From Liriodendron chinense (Eukaryota; Streptophyta; Magnoliopsida; Magnoliales; Magnoliaceae): a stretch of DNA of 64,000 nt. The stretch's first letter is position 1, and every line of letters begins with the position of its first letter. The notes under the pieces are model-generated. The model was not told the origin of the DNA. It made no database searches and saw only the letters and a list, made by a program, of their open reading frames with translations. The stretch spans positions 6,138,001-6,202,000 of the forward strand of contig ML058526.1 in assembly GCA_003013855.2 (NCBI GenBank). Reading direction: 5' to 3'. This document shows, in pieces, positions 57,001-64,000 of this stretch. Both the position numbers and the translations under genes were made by a program.

Positions 57001-60000
57001 ATGCCATGTGAATGGTTAAAGAGTCACGAACATTTTTCAAATGCTGTAAAATTATCACAGGAATATTGTCTTTATGCAACATGAAACTTTCCTAAGATCT
57101 CAACGCCTCCGTCACGGTTGTATCAAAACTTGAGCTGCTTGATTCTTCCAAAAACCCTTTCAACACAATTTTAACTACTGTATTGCCCCTAGGAGAATAT
57201 CATTTGCCTAAAATTTATGGGGCATTGGAGCCCAAAATAAGGAAATATCAACTTTCCCCCTTTTCACGTCTATACAGCTTGATTTTTTGGGGATTTTTCT
57301 GTGGTTCTCATATTTCCTTTTATTGGGTAATGTAATATCTTCTAAAGCTAAAAAATGTGGTATGTTTTTGCCCTTAATGCTTTTAATAGAGTTTAGATGA
57401 AATCAAGAATAAACTTTAATGGTTGTAGGGTTATTTCAGCAATTTTTTTCTCATAGCACTTCTACTATGTCCTTTTTCATTTTTTTATTTTTTGAGAGAT
57501 AACTGAAATTTTATTAAGGAACTCGCGAAGCGAGAAAAAATACAAGGCCTGAAGCAAACAAAACCAAGACAAAAAAGCACTAAGCAATTGGAGTTGCTTT
57601 AACACAAACCACCCAATCGTTAACCAGCCTTACAATATTAAAAATCACCTCTTTTACCCCCATATCCACATTCCAGAAACATCTCTCATTCCTAGCTCCC
57701 CAAATAACCCAAAGGATTGCCATGATGAGCAAGTGCCAAACCGCTTTGCGACCCTTACCCACTCCTCCATGCCACGACCGTAACAATTCTTCCAATGTTT
57801 TTGGCATAACCCAAGACACCTGAAATACCAAAAGAAAATGGTCTCAAACCAACCTTGCAAAAGGGCAGTGGATGAAGAGATGATCGATGGATTCCCCATT
57901 TCTTATGCACATCAAATAAATGTTAAGAAGCACCCTGGAGGTTGTCGATAGTTAGGATTCTTTTTCGGCCTACTATCAAAACAAAAGTGGCAACTCGAGT
58001 GGGAGCCTCATAAAACCAATGATGAAATGGTTGGGGAGGAGCCATCAAAGGGGGGAGAGAGGAAATGAAGGAGTAGAGAGATCTAGTCGAGAAATTCCCA
58101 AAAGTGCCACAAGACCAGTAGATTGTGTCCTTTTCCATCCACTCCACCTAAACTGCCTGCAAAGTGGACAACAAATCTGCATACTCCTAAAATTCGATAT
58201 CGATTAGGTTTCTACAGCACTGGGGGGGACCACACAATCGAATCCCCCACCACAGAGTAACACTCCACAACACGAATAAATCTGTCCGGGGCAAGGCTAG
58301 CAATAGCTGGGAACCTAACCTGGAGCGGTTGGGGCCCGCACCACACATCTACCCAAAAATGAACACGGGAGCTCTTTCCAATTTTAAAAGAGATGCCCCT
58401 GCTAACCTTCTGCTATATAGTCATAATTGTTTTCCAAGCTCCTGACGATCTGTAAACAGAAGAGGGTTTGACATTCCAGTCACCGTCCTGCACCCCATAT
58501 TTTGTTGCGATTAATTACCTCCATAACCTGTCTTTCTCAGTGCCGAACCTCAAAATCCATTTCCCCAGAAGGGCAAGGTTCATAGTAGCTAGGGATTTCA
58601 AGCCAGCACCCCCTCCCTTCAAGGTGTCCCGTAGCGGTATCGGTGGGCGTAACGGTGCCCACCGTTTCCGATACGGATACGAGCCGTATCGGCCGATACG
58701 CCTCCCCGTAACGGTCCAAAATTTTTTTTTTTGCCAAAAAATTCTAAAAAAATATGGATTAAATCCAAAAAATTCCAAACATCCCAAATATGCATTCATT
58801 TATAATTTTGAACATGTTTATGGTGGTGAAGCGGTCTACTCTTTGGTGAGAAAGCTGTATCGGGCTGTCTGATGAATTTATGAAGCTGATAACCTGGAAT
58901 TAACTACAAAACTTATAAATTCAAATTTCTAACTGTCTATTAGAAGTAACACATATTATCCAACCTTTAAACCAGAATTTTTTTTTGAAAAAAATGAATT
59001 TCCCTAATTTTTAAAATTATTCCGAAATTAATCTGAAATTGATGCAACTATTGTTTAAATTGATTCCATAATATATACAAATGTAACAAGACATTAATGT
59101 AAACACAACCAATGCATTGACAAAGTAAAACAAGCAAGAGAGTTGAGAAATATTTTAGTTTTGACTGAATGAGTATCCTCCAATGCAGTTTTGACTATTG
59201 AACTTCAATGCAATGCAAGCTATCCTATATGACCTAGATCTATATGAGGATTCAATAAAATCTAGAAAATAACTAACTGGACTCAACAAACTATGACTCC
59301 TACGCAGAGTTGGAACGCGGGTCGAGCTGACCCGTAACGGCCGTTACAGGCCAAAAATTTGGGGGTCCCCGTTTTAGACCCCGTATCGCGTAACGGCTTT
59401 GGCCGTTTCCGTTACGTATCGGCCGATACGGCCGATACGTAACCGTTTTGGCCTACCTTGCCTCCCTTTAAGAGGCCTACACACCTCTTCCCACCTAAGT
59501 AAATGGAATTTCCTCCCTTCCCTCGCACAATTTTAGAGGAAATTTCTTCCGAGTTTCTCGAGCTTCTCCACTACTGAACCCGGGCATCTGAAGAGAGACA
59601 TGAAGTAGACCGGCATATTAGAAAAAGCGCTCTTTATAAGGGTAAGCCGGCCTCCAAACGAGAGGCATTTGCACTGCCATGCAGCTAGCTTCCTCTCAAT
59701 CCTCTCAATCTTCTCAATCACCCTGTCCCATAAGTGAATACCTAGCTTCCCAATGCATAGCGGCAAACCAAGATACTTAGAAGGGAAGGACCCATACCGG
59801 CAACCAAAAGCCATAGCGGCAAGCCGACCTCCTTTTACATTTCCTATTATGCTTTTTTGGTTATGACTGTGTTTAGTGATACTTGCTGCAACTTTTTCAC
59901 TAGAACTATAAAAAAATGATTATGTCGTATTATCTTTTTCAATGATTTATGATATTTGTTGTAAAATTTATTTGTTCATGCTTAACATTTGCTGCACCAT

Positions 60001-61778
60001 TTGCTTTCAGTTAGTGTTATATTTGTTTGCAATATATGTTAATATTTTGAGTAGAAATTATTTGTTAATATTTTCTGTTATATTTTTACTATTATAGTAT
60101 TATTTTAATAAAAAATCTAAAAGTAGCATGTAGTGTAATGTGACTTACACCTGATGCTTCAGAGGTGTGAATGCTATGTTACACTGCTACTCACTACTTA
60201 AAACACAAATTTAAATTTTCTATGTGAATAGGATGATAAGTTTATGGTATAACTAGTAGAAATGGCTATCACAATGCACCTGGAGAGAGGAAGTGGTTTG
60301 CAAAACCTGCAGGAGGGGGGAGAAGCAGTTGTAAAAGGCACTTAAAAAATTATACATGGTTTACATTGACTCAATCAAACCACCAAACTGTCCAAGTAGT
60401 GAGATCCACTTTAGATAGTAATCATCTAAAATTAAAATTAATGCAACATTCCTAACCTCTGATTAATAAGCATTTGGTTGTTGAAATTGGACCATTGACT
60501 GTTTCCATTTTGACCATCCATTAAATATCCACCAATCAGACAGGAAATCAAATCAATATAACTTCCGGTTAAAAACGACCTAAATCAAGGTCCATGACTT
60601 TTACTATCAAGTTTGAGCTCATGATATGTCAAATATGCAATTTCTTAGTGCATGAACATCAACTATCATGCTCTGCCATAATATCAGAGTTTTTTTTTTT
60701 CCATTGTAAGAGGCAAGAGAGTGTCCTTTAGCAGCTAGCTTCACCTTGCAGGTTACCTTTGGTTTAAAACCGTCCCACATCACTTAATAATGCATAGTTT
60801 TAGCAATTTGAAAAACTAACTGCGTGAAAGCTTTTGCCACTGGCCTCTTATATATAGTAAAGATAATGTTTGATCTTAGAAATCTTCTAGACAATCTTAA
60901 GATTCATACAGAAACTACATGTAAAATAGATGGGTGTGAGCCTCACAAAATGCACAATAGTCAAAGTAACAGACGAGTGAATGACTGTACATTCAGCAGT
61001 AAAGATATAAACTGAACCAGTAAGAGGTATAATTCTTCTTCTTCTTTTTTTAATGCTAATTCTTCATCAAATCTTATATTTATCTTGCCAAGATCATTGA
61101 ATACAATGAACCAGGTCTTCACGAAAAGCTCACAAATACAATTTCCAGAAGAGAGATGACAATTGATGGGACGAATTTTTTTTTTTTCCCCTTTTTTTAA
61201 TTGGAACATACTGATGGGACACAAATAACAACCTGTTATTACCACTGAATTGCATTAATTACTTAAAAAAAAAATCAGGCAAACTATAAAATAATTACCA
61301 CAGAAAATGTTAAAAAAGCAACATATACCAGTCAATAGGAAACTACTAATTGAGAAAACAAAGAAATAGAAAATATAATCCTTTTCTTTCTCTGGTATAC
61401 ACATACACTGATTATGTAATTAACAGCAGTAGAAAATCCAATCGCATATATGTATAAATTTATAACTCTATAATGAAAAGGTAGCTACAGCATGGAGAAT
61501 CATCAAAATGAAGAATGGAATGATAGAATGGGAATGATTAAATACAAGAGATATGCTTAACGTATTAAAGAATTTGAAGTGGGTACCTTTGTCAGACTGC
61601 TGCAGGGAATATGCTTGGGCTAACATCCAAAATCCAAGAAACAAATGAAAATGAGTATCCATGTTGTGCATTGAAATGATAGAGACATGAAAGACTTGAA
61701 CTCTATCTATCTCCAACAAGAGGTAAGAGTGTGAAAAGTGCCATCCAATAGAGTATACTCACCCTGGCTGTCCTCCAT
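41127..61778 (-). CDS. TWD1: FKBP42 / TWISTED DWARF 1 homolog (FKBP-TPR co-chaperone, membrane anchored)
   Basis: Seven coding exons on the minus strand: 61778-61763, 48835-48653, 44852-44763, 43412-43228, 42921-42799, 42691-42539 and 41453-41127. They total 1077 nt and encode 358 residues, close to Arabidopsis TWD1 (365). Every junction has GT-AG and keeps frame. Order: a short acidic leader, an FKBP domain (about residues 45-155), a three-repeat TPR domain (about 165-290), a basic calmodulin-binding-like stretch and a hydrophobic C-terminal anchor (about 333-350) before a basic tail ending KAD. In Arabidopsis the protein binds HSP90 through the TPRs and helps deliver ABCB auxin exporters to the plasma membrane. 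Its FKBP domain is thought to lack isomerase activity. The start is the first ATG after an in-frame TAG at 61830-61832. Intron 1 is 12.9 kb and loaded with transposons. Confidence 0.93.
42003..42097 (+). mobile_element. RTE LINE 3' tail fragment in intron 6
   Basis: About 95 bp ending 'ccaattagttgggataag' and (GAT)n. The same 3' end as the copy at 40163-40632. Confidence 0.65.
42539..42691 (-). CDS. TWD1: TWD1 homolog exon 6
   Basis: 153 nt from a CATGTCAG acceptor to a GTT|GTATGT donor. Encodes YMGDDFMFQLFGKYRDMA and CHLNMAACFIKLKRYEEAI, the second TPR. Confidence 0.93.
42799..42921 (-). CDS. TWD1: TWD1 homolog exon 5
   Basis: 123 nt from a CCTTTCCAG acceptor to an ATG|GTTACT donor. Encodes the linker and first TPR helices (MTVEERIEAADRRKAEGNAY, then LEEAMQQYEM). 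No single long ORF marks this exon because it has no internal start. Confidence 0.93.
42940..43190. repeat. GT/CA-rich degenerate minisatellite filling intron 4
   Basis: Most of the 306-bp intron between exons 4 and 5 is made of GTG, TGCAGGCA and TGTGTG motifs, so the transcript is CA-rich there. Splice sites at both ends are normal. Confidence 0.6.
43228..43412 (-). CDS. TWD1: TWD1 homolog exon 4
   Basis: 185 nt. The acceptor follows a T/C-rich run (ATCCATAG) and the donor is GAA|GTAAGT. Encodes the rest of the FKBP domain, including GIGVSSMKAGERAL and FSFPNVPPMADLLYEVE. Confidence 0.95.
43500..44700. other. TWD1 intron 3, no gene
   Basis: 1.35 kb intron (43413-44762). A segment near 44130-44240 has GATATCG/TATCGGCC motifs like those of the hAT MITEs, but no borders were found. 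Confidence 0.4.
44763..44852 (-). CDS. TWD1: TWD1 homolog exon 3
   Basis: 90 nt between a TGTGACAG acceptor and an AAAAG|GTAATT donor. Encodes HYRAW...HKFEDTW..QRPVELILGK in the FKBP domain. Confidence 0.93.
45770..47118. mobile_element. non-autonomous DNA element interrupted by a hAT MITE
   Basis: The left end 'ggcgttgtttggcacc' and right end 'gctcccaaacgagcccc' are inverted, and A/T-rich 'gaaaatccaggatt' motifs fill both sides. The 46262-46992 element sits inside it. Borders are approximate and the type is not established. Confidence 0.5.
46254..47000. mobile_element. hAT-type MITE, 731 bp, with 8-bp target duplication
   Basis: CTCCCAAG at 46254-46261 is repeated at 46993-47000. The element (46262-46992) has CAGTGTT...AACACTG ends, extended by AAATATCG motifs, and TATCGGCCGATA-like subterminal repeats. 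It is AT-rich inside, non-coding, and lies in TWD1 intron 2. Confidence 0.85.
47480..47730. repeat. degenerate GGTTGGGTCCTC / (CCCAA)n repeat
   Basis: Irregular 'caggttgggtcctct' copies end in CCCAACCCAACCCAACCC at about 47690-47711. Confidence 0.6.
47735..48110 (+). pseudogene. possible L1-type LINE RNase H-like C-terminal fragment
   Basis: Broken frames resemble the RNase H tail of plant L1 polyproteins (SGVLRDD, then AEAKAKALRKLL, later RLEAKQF). Several stops. Identification is tentative. Confidence 0.4.
48653..48835 (-). CDS. TWD1: TWD1 homolog exon 2
   Basis: Acceptor CTTCTTACAG at 48836-48837, donor CG|GTAAGC. Encodes the acidic N-terminal part, with VHSEPPQD and PPKVDSEVE as in TWD1, and the start of the FKBP domain (IIKEGHGQKP). 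The longer open frame to 49046 is intron sequence. Confidence 0.93.
48838..49738. other. TWD1 intron 1, proximal part
   Basis: Non-coding, AT-rich, with a CCCTTTCC repeat at about 49187-49220. Nothing else recognised. Confidence 0.4.
49744..50662 (-). repeat. chromovirus 3' LTR (left)
   Basis: 919 bp, TGATGCAGG start and CCTCATCA end on the plus strand. Contains several GGGCGCCCGG palindromes near 50390-50470. The pol stop codon (50647-50649) falls inside it. Confidence 0.92.
50647..51486 (-). pseudogene. chromovirus integrase C-terminus and chromodomain
   Basis: Same reading as the preceding integrase part, past its stop. The catalytic Glu lies just upstream in HPQRNGQTEV. Then comes the C-terminal integrase domain (DYVMVRI, PFKILQKIGSNAYRIDL) and a chromodomain (EEILDEEIV, YLVKWRCKPPSESTW). 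The frame crosses the polypurine tract and stops 16 bp inside the 3' LTR. Confidence 0.9.
51529..52317 (-). pseudogene. chromovirus RNase H remnant and integrase N-terminal part
   Basis: The frame picks up RNase H at VVQSLRHWRYYLLP and jumps directly to DALSRRV, so about 45 residues usual between these blocks are missing. The integrase HHCC finger (HSGGIAGH, CRTCQLAK) and core with the first two Asp (DFVLGLP, VFDRGVRF) follow, ending at a TAG at 51529-51531. Confidence 0.88.
52253..53890 (-). pseudogene. chromovirus protease-reverse transcriptase-RNase H part
   Basis: 545-residue frame. Protease C-terminus (HIILGRPWL), an RT with KKDGTWRMCVDSRAIN, PFGLTN and YFDD, then the first half of gypsy RNase H (FEVACDASGVGIGGVLSQ, ending YSTYDKEFYA). 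It loses frame at about 52280. Confidence 0.9.
53894..54526 (-). pseudogene. chromovirus gag C-terminus, zinc knuckle and protease start
   Basis: Continues gag (LSRFKTGLRADIQREL), then a Ser/Arg/Pro linker, then the CCHC knuckle CYECGNLGHMSNQC. It reaches the protease VDSGSC. A TAG directly after the active-site motif (53894-53896) splits the protease. Confidence 0.85.
54608..55251 (-). pseudogene. chromovirus gag, broken
   Basis: The first ATG (55251) opens a basic N-terminus (MPTRKGRGFG) that soon meets a stop, and a frame change follows. The retrotrans_gag domain is clear in the frame 54943-54608 (PPSFDGRLDPKAFLDWV, then KMKLVGQAKLFW). It ends at a TGA at 54608, where family members continue into the rest of gag. 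Confidence 0.8.
55527..55538 (-). other. chromovirus primer-binding site
   Basis: TGGTATCAGAGA on the minus strand, an initiator tRNA-Met type site, four bases inside the LTR. Confidence 0.8.
55543..56450 (-). repeat. chromovirus 5' LTR (right)
   Basis: 908 bp, the partner of 49744-50662. On the minus strand it ends at TGCATCA before the PBS. Confidence 0.92.
56456..57480. other. TWD1 intron 1 between the chromovirus and the L1 fragment
   Basis: AT-rich, non-coding. Nothing recognised. Confidence 0.4.
57490..58619 (-). pseudogene. L1-type LINE 3' half, part 1
   Basis: Minus-strand broken frames read the C-terminal half of a plant L1 polyprotein: MNLALLGKWILRFG, then RVHFWVDVWCG, a zinc-binding-RT-like part (DTIYWSCGTFGNFSTRSLY) and a WVIWGARNERCF end. 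The 3' UTR with a CTCGCTTCGCGAG hairpin and an A-rich tail follow. Interrupted at 58620 by a hAT MITE. Confidence 0.8.
58612..59468. mobile_element. hAT-type MITE, 841 bp, inserted in the L1 fragment
   Basis: CCTCCCTT at 58612-58619 is repeated at 59461-59468. The element (58620-59460) has CAAGGT...ACCTTG ends and dense TATCGGCCGATACG and GTAACGG motifs in both subterminal regions. Non-coding. The L1 reading continues on both sides, which confirms the insertion. Confidence 0.9.
59469..59830 (-). pseudogene. L1-type LINE, part 2 (RT C-terminal region)
   Basis: Reads the block that follows the RT core in plant L1: FPSKYLGLPLCIGKLG, then WDRVIEKIERIERKLAAW, LSFGGRLTLIKS and a FMSLFRCPGSV end. 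It joins 58619 once the MITE is ignored. 5'-truncated near 59830. Confidence 0.85.
59831..61762. other. TWD1 intron 1, distal part
   Basis: AT-rich intron sequence. 60370-60560 is a diverged relative of 29118-29300. 60910-61070 is a direct repeat of the region around 61910-61980 plus 62507-62680. No gene. Confidence 0.45.
61763..61778 (-). CDS. TWD1: TWD1 homolog exon 1 (coding part, 16 nt)
   Basis: Encodes MEDSQ plus one base. The donor is CAGG|GTGAGT. Phase 1 fits exon 2, which begins GT and completes a Gly codon. There is an in-frame TAG 54 nt upstream. A TTCTGTGCAG string at about 61819-61828 could be the acceptor of a 5' UTR intron. Confidence 0.75.
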
Positions 61779-61971
61779 GTTCAAAAGTGAATCCTCTCCA
61801 AAGGTCTTGTTGAAATCTGCACAGAATCCCTAATTGAGAAGATAGCAGTAGCAATTGAACTGAACAGAAGATGCAGAAAGGAATCATATTGTTTCAATCA
61901 TTACCCAAAACTACATGTAAAATAGAAGGGGTATAAGCCTCACAAAAAGTACAGTGGACGACATAACAGAT

Positions 61972-62515
61972 GAGTGAATGGAGGCCAGATCCACTACAAT
62001 CATTTCTACATTGAGCTTAATGTGCAAATCGACATGTGGCGGCCACCCTGATGTTTTAATGACATCCAGTCCATCCATCATTTGCATGCCCTAATGCTCT
62101 ACCTGGTGGCTAAATATCAGGCTGATCCAAAAACTCAGATGGGCCACACGACAGAAAACAGTTGAGATGGGACACCCACCATTAAAAACTTTTTAGATTT
62201 TGGGTCCACTGTGTTTTGCGTATGCCATCTAATCCATTCAGAAGATGCATCCAGCAATAAAAAATAGGCCATTCCAAAACTCAAGTGGGCCACAAAACAT
62301 TATTTTAAAGGTTTTAGACATGATTTTACATGGTATGTCCAACTTGAGTTTTAGATCCACCTGATTTTTTGAAATCAAGGAGAACAAGATTGGGCTCACA
62401 TGATGGACAGATTGGATGTTATGAAAACATCAAGGAGGAGCCCACACCCACACATCTAGTTGTATGTTAAGCTTAATGGAGAAACATTTGTATAGGATCT
62501 GGCCTCGAGTGAATG
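61972..62515. mobile_element. Mutator-type MITE, 526 bp, with 9-bp target duplication
   Basis: GAGTGAATG at 61972-61980 is repeated at 62507-62515. The element (61981-62506) has perfect 12-bp ends GAGGCCAGATCC/GGATCTGGCCTC, extended imperfectly to about 70 bp. A 9-bp duplication is characteristic of Mutator-like elements. The related repeat at 60910-61070 shows the uninterrupted site (GAGTGAATGACTG). Confidence 0.85.
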
Positions 62516-63555
62516 ACTGTACAATCTACATTTTTTTCCTTTTTCTTTTTCTTTTTTTCTTTTTGTTCTTTTTTTTTTTTACTTCCGTGTGTGTGCGTAC
62601 ATGCGCGCGCGTGTGTGAATGGTAAGAGGTATAATTCTTCATCAAAAATTACATAGAGCGAAGCATAATTCTTCATAAAAAAAAAATCAAAATAGTAAAT
62701 TTAAAATTAAAAAAAAAAGGCATAATGTTAGGTGTCGTTTGGCAGCATGGATTCTGAGGGATTTGTGGAACTTTTTCAGTTTTTGGGGACGTTTGGTAGC
62801 AAGGATTTGGAGCATTTGGATTTTGATTCCTCCAAAACCCCTCAAAAGAGCCCTTTCTGCATTCCCACCTAGAAGCTGATTTGCCAAATCCCCTCGATTC
62901 TACAGGTTTCAAAAATCCACTGGATTCCACAGGATTCAACAAGAACAAATTGGTGGAAGAACCCTAAAATCATTAAAACTCATTCTAAACTTCATCTAAA
63001 CTCAATAAAAATCAAAATGGCAAGAAAATACCTCTTTCTTGAGCTCTAAAAGAGAAGAAACGAAAATCAAAGAAAAATGCCCCAACAATCAGGCCCTATG
63101 GACGTGGAAAAATAAAAAAAGAAAAAGAAAAAAGAAAGAGAGGGGAAAACTGAAATCTCCTTCATTCTAGCTCCAATTACCCTGAAATTTCAAGCAAATG
63201 ATCTTCTCACAATAGCGATACAGCTCCTGAAATTTCGTGTTGGAAAGATTCGCGGATAGAAAGAATCGATTAGCCCAAGGTCTCGAGCTTTTCTCGATCC
63301 CTTTCTTCCGAACGTCTTCCAGTTTATAAACGACAAGATTCCAGTGTTAGTTCTACTGCATTTAAATGGTTGTAACACTCCCAACTGTATAAATGGCAGA
63401 CTGTAAACACTAGATAAAACATATACGAACCAGATCCACACCGTTCATCATGTGATTCACCACATTTTCACCGTTGATCCTAAAAATAAATCGCATCCAA
63501 TATCTTCATGGGCCACACCATAGGGAATGATCATGAGGGGATTGGATAGAATATC
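62516..63555. other. upstream region of the TWD1 homolog
   Basis: T/A-rich tracts and a short GT repeat (62588-62618), then a 'ggcgtttgg'-type repeat around 62735-62960. On the minus strand 63031-63400 could be a 5' UTR exon ending at a GAAAGAG|GTATTT donor, but I have no transcript evidence. Confidence 0.35.
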
Positions 63556-64000
63556 CTGGAGCAGATTAGGTGTTACCCGGGTAACACCGTAATGAGTGTT
63601 TCCCTGAATGTGGGGCCAACCTTGATGTATTTTCTGTATATCCACACCGTGCATCATCTTTTCCAGATTATTTTAGGTTACGGTTTCAAAGATAAATCGA
63701 ATCCAATTCTCAAATGTACCACACCACAAGAAACGGTAGTCATTGAATGCCCACCATTAAAGCTTCGTGCGGCTCACTGTAATGTTTATTTTCCATCCAA
63801 CCTGTTGATAAGAGGACCCAGACCTTGATAAAAGGCTAAAAACAAATATCAACTTTGTCAAAATCTTTTGTGGCCTACAATAATTTTTTTAATTGTCAAT
63901 CACCACTGCTTCCTGTGGTGTGGTCTACCTAAGAGTTAGATCTGCTTAATGTTTTATCTTATTTACTAAAATGAGCTGGAAAAGTGGATGGACGGTGTGG
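63556..64000. mobile_element. foldback MITE-like element, copy D, cut by window end
   Basis: The left end GATTAGGTGTTACCCGGGTAACAC matches copy C in part. The arms pair imperfectly: 'accacaccacaagaaac' with 'gtttcctgtggtgtggt' style segments, and CCACACCGT near 63642 with ACGGTGTGG at the window end. Confidence 0.7.

Overview
This is a stretch of plant nuclear DNA that is mostly transposable elements, with one recognisable host gene. The angiosperm origin is clear from the Ty1/copia, Ty3/gypsy, RTE, L1, hAT and Mutator-type elements and from a seven-exon homolog of TWISTED DWARF 1 (FKBP42). Many interspersed foldback elements carry arms of the 'ggtggaccacaccac' type. I associate these, from memory only, with magnoliids such as Cinnamomum, Magnolia or Liriodendron, so a magnoliid tree is my best guess for the organism.

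Layout. 1-2015: 5' end of a dead Ty1/copia element on the minus strand (LTR, PBS, gag, broken protease). 2422-3640: two decayed hAT transposase fragments. 3895-25016: a complete 21.1 kb Ogre/Tat-type Ty3/gypsy element with 1.53 and 1.52 kb LTRs and a perfect AGTCC target-site duplication. Its gag-pol runs in one frame with only two TAG stops. A 9.4 kb region lies between pol and the 3' LTR. It holds four tandem covarying hairpins, a spliced antisense gene, and a 0.9 kb higher-order tandem repeat of hairpin-plus-AATAAA units. 25.8-28.2 kb: foldback elements, partly nested. 29637-30262: a copia solo LTR. 30714-35120: a 4.4 kb solo LTR with a CTTAG target-site duplication. 35.5-40.6 kb: small palindromic elements, two RTE LINE 3' ends and a hAT MITE.

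41127-61778 (minus): the TWD1/FKBP42 homolog. It has seven coding exons giving 358 residues, including a 16-nt first coding exon and a 12.9 kb first intron. That intron holds a dead chromovirus (49744-56450, CCAAG duplication) and an L1 fragment split by a hAT MITE (58620-59460). Intron 2 holds another hAT MITE (46262-46992) nested in an older element. 61.9-64 kb: gene upstream region, with a Mutator-type MITE (61981-62506, 9-bp duplication) and a foldback element cut by the window end.

How the parts act together: the TWD1 homolog should make a membrane-anchored FKBP/TPR co-chaperone, and the intronic elements must be spliced out for that. The Ogre-type element looks young (about ten LTR differences). 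It carries sense gag-pol and a convergent antisense gene whose upstream region reuses a palindrome found in front of the LTR TATA box. The features I find least expected are the covarying hairpins, the spliced antisense gene and that shared palindrome.
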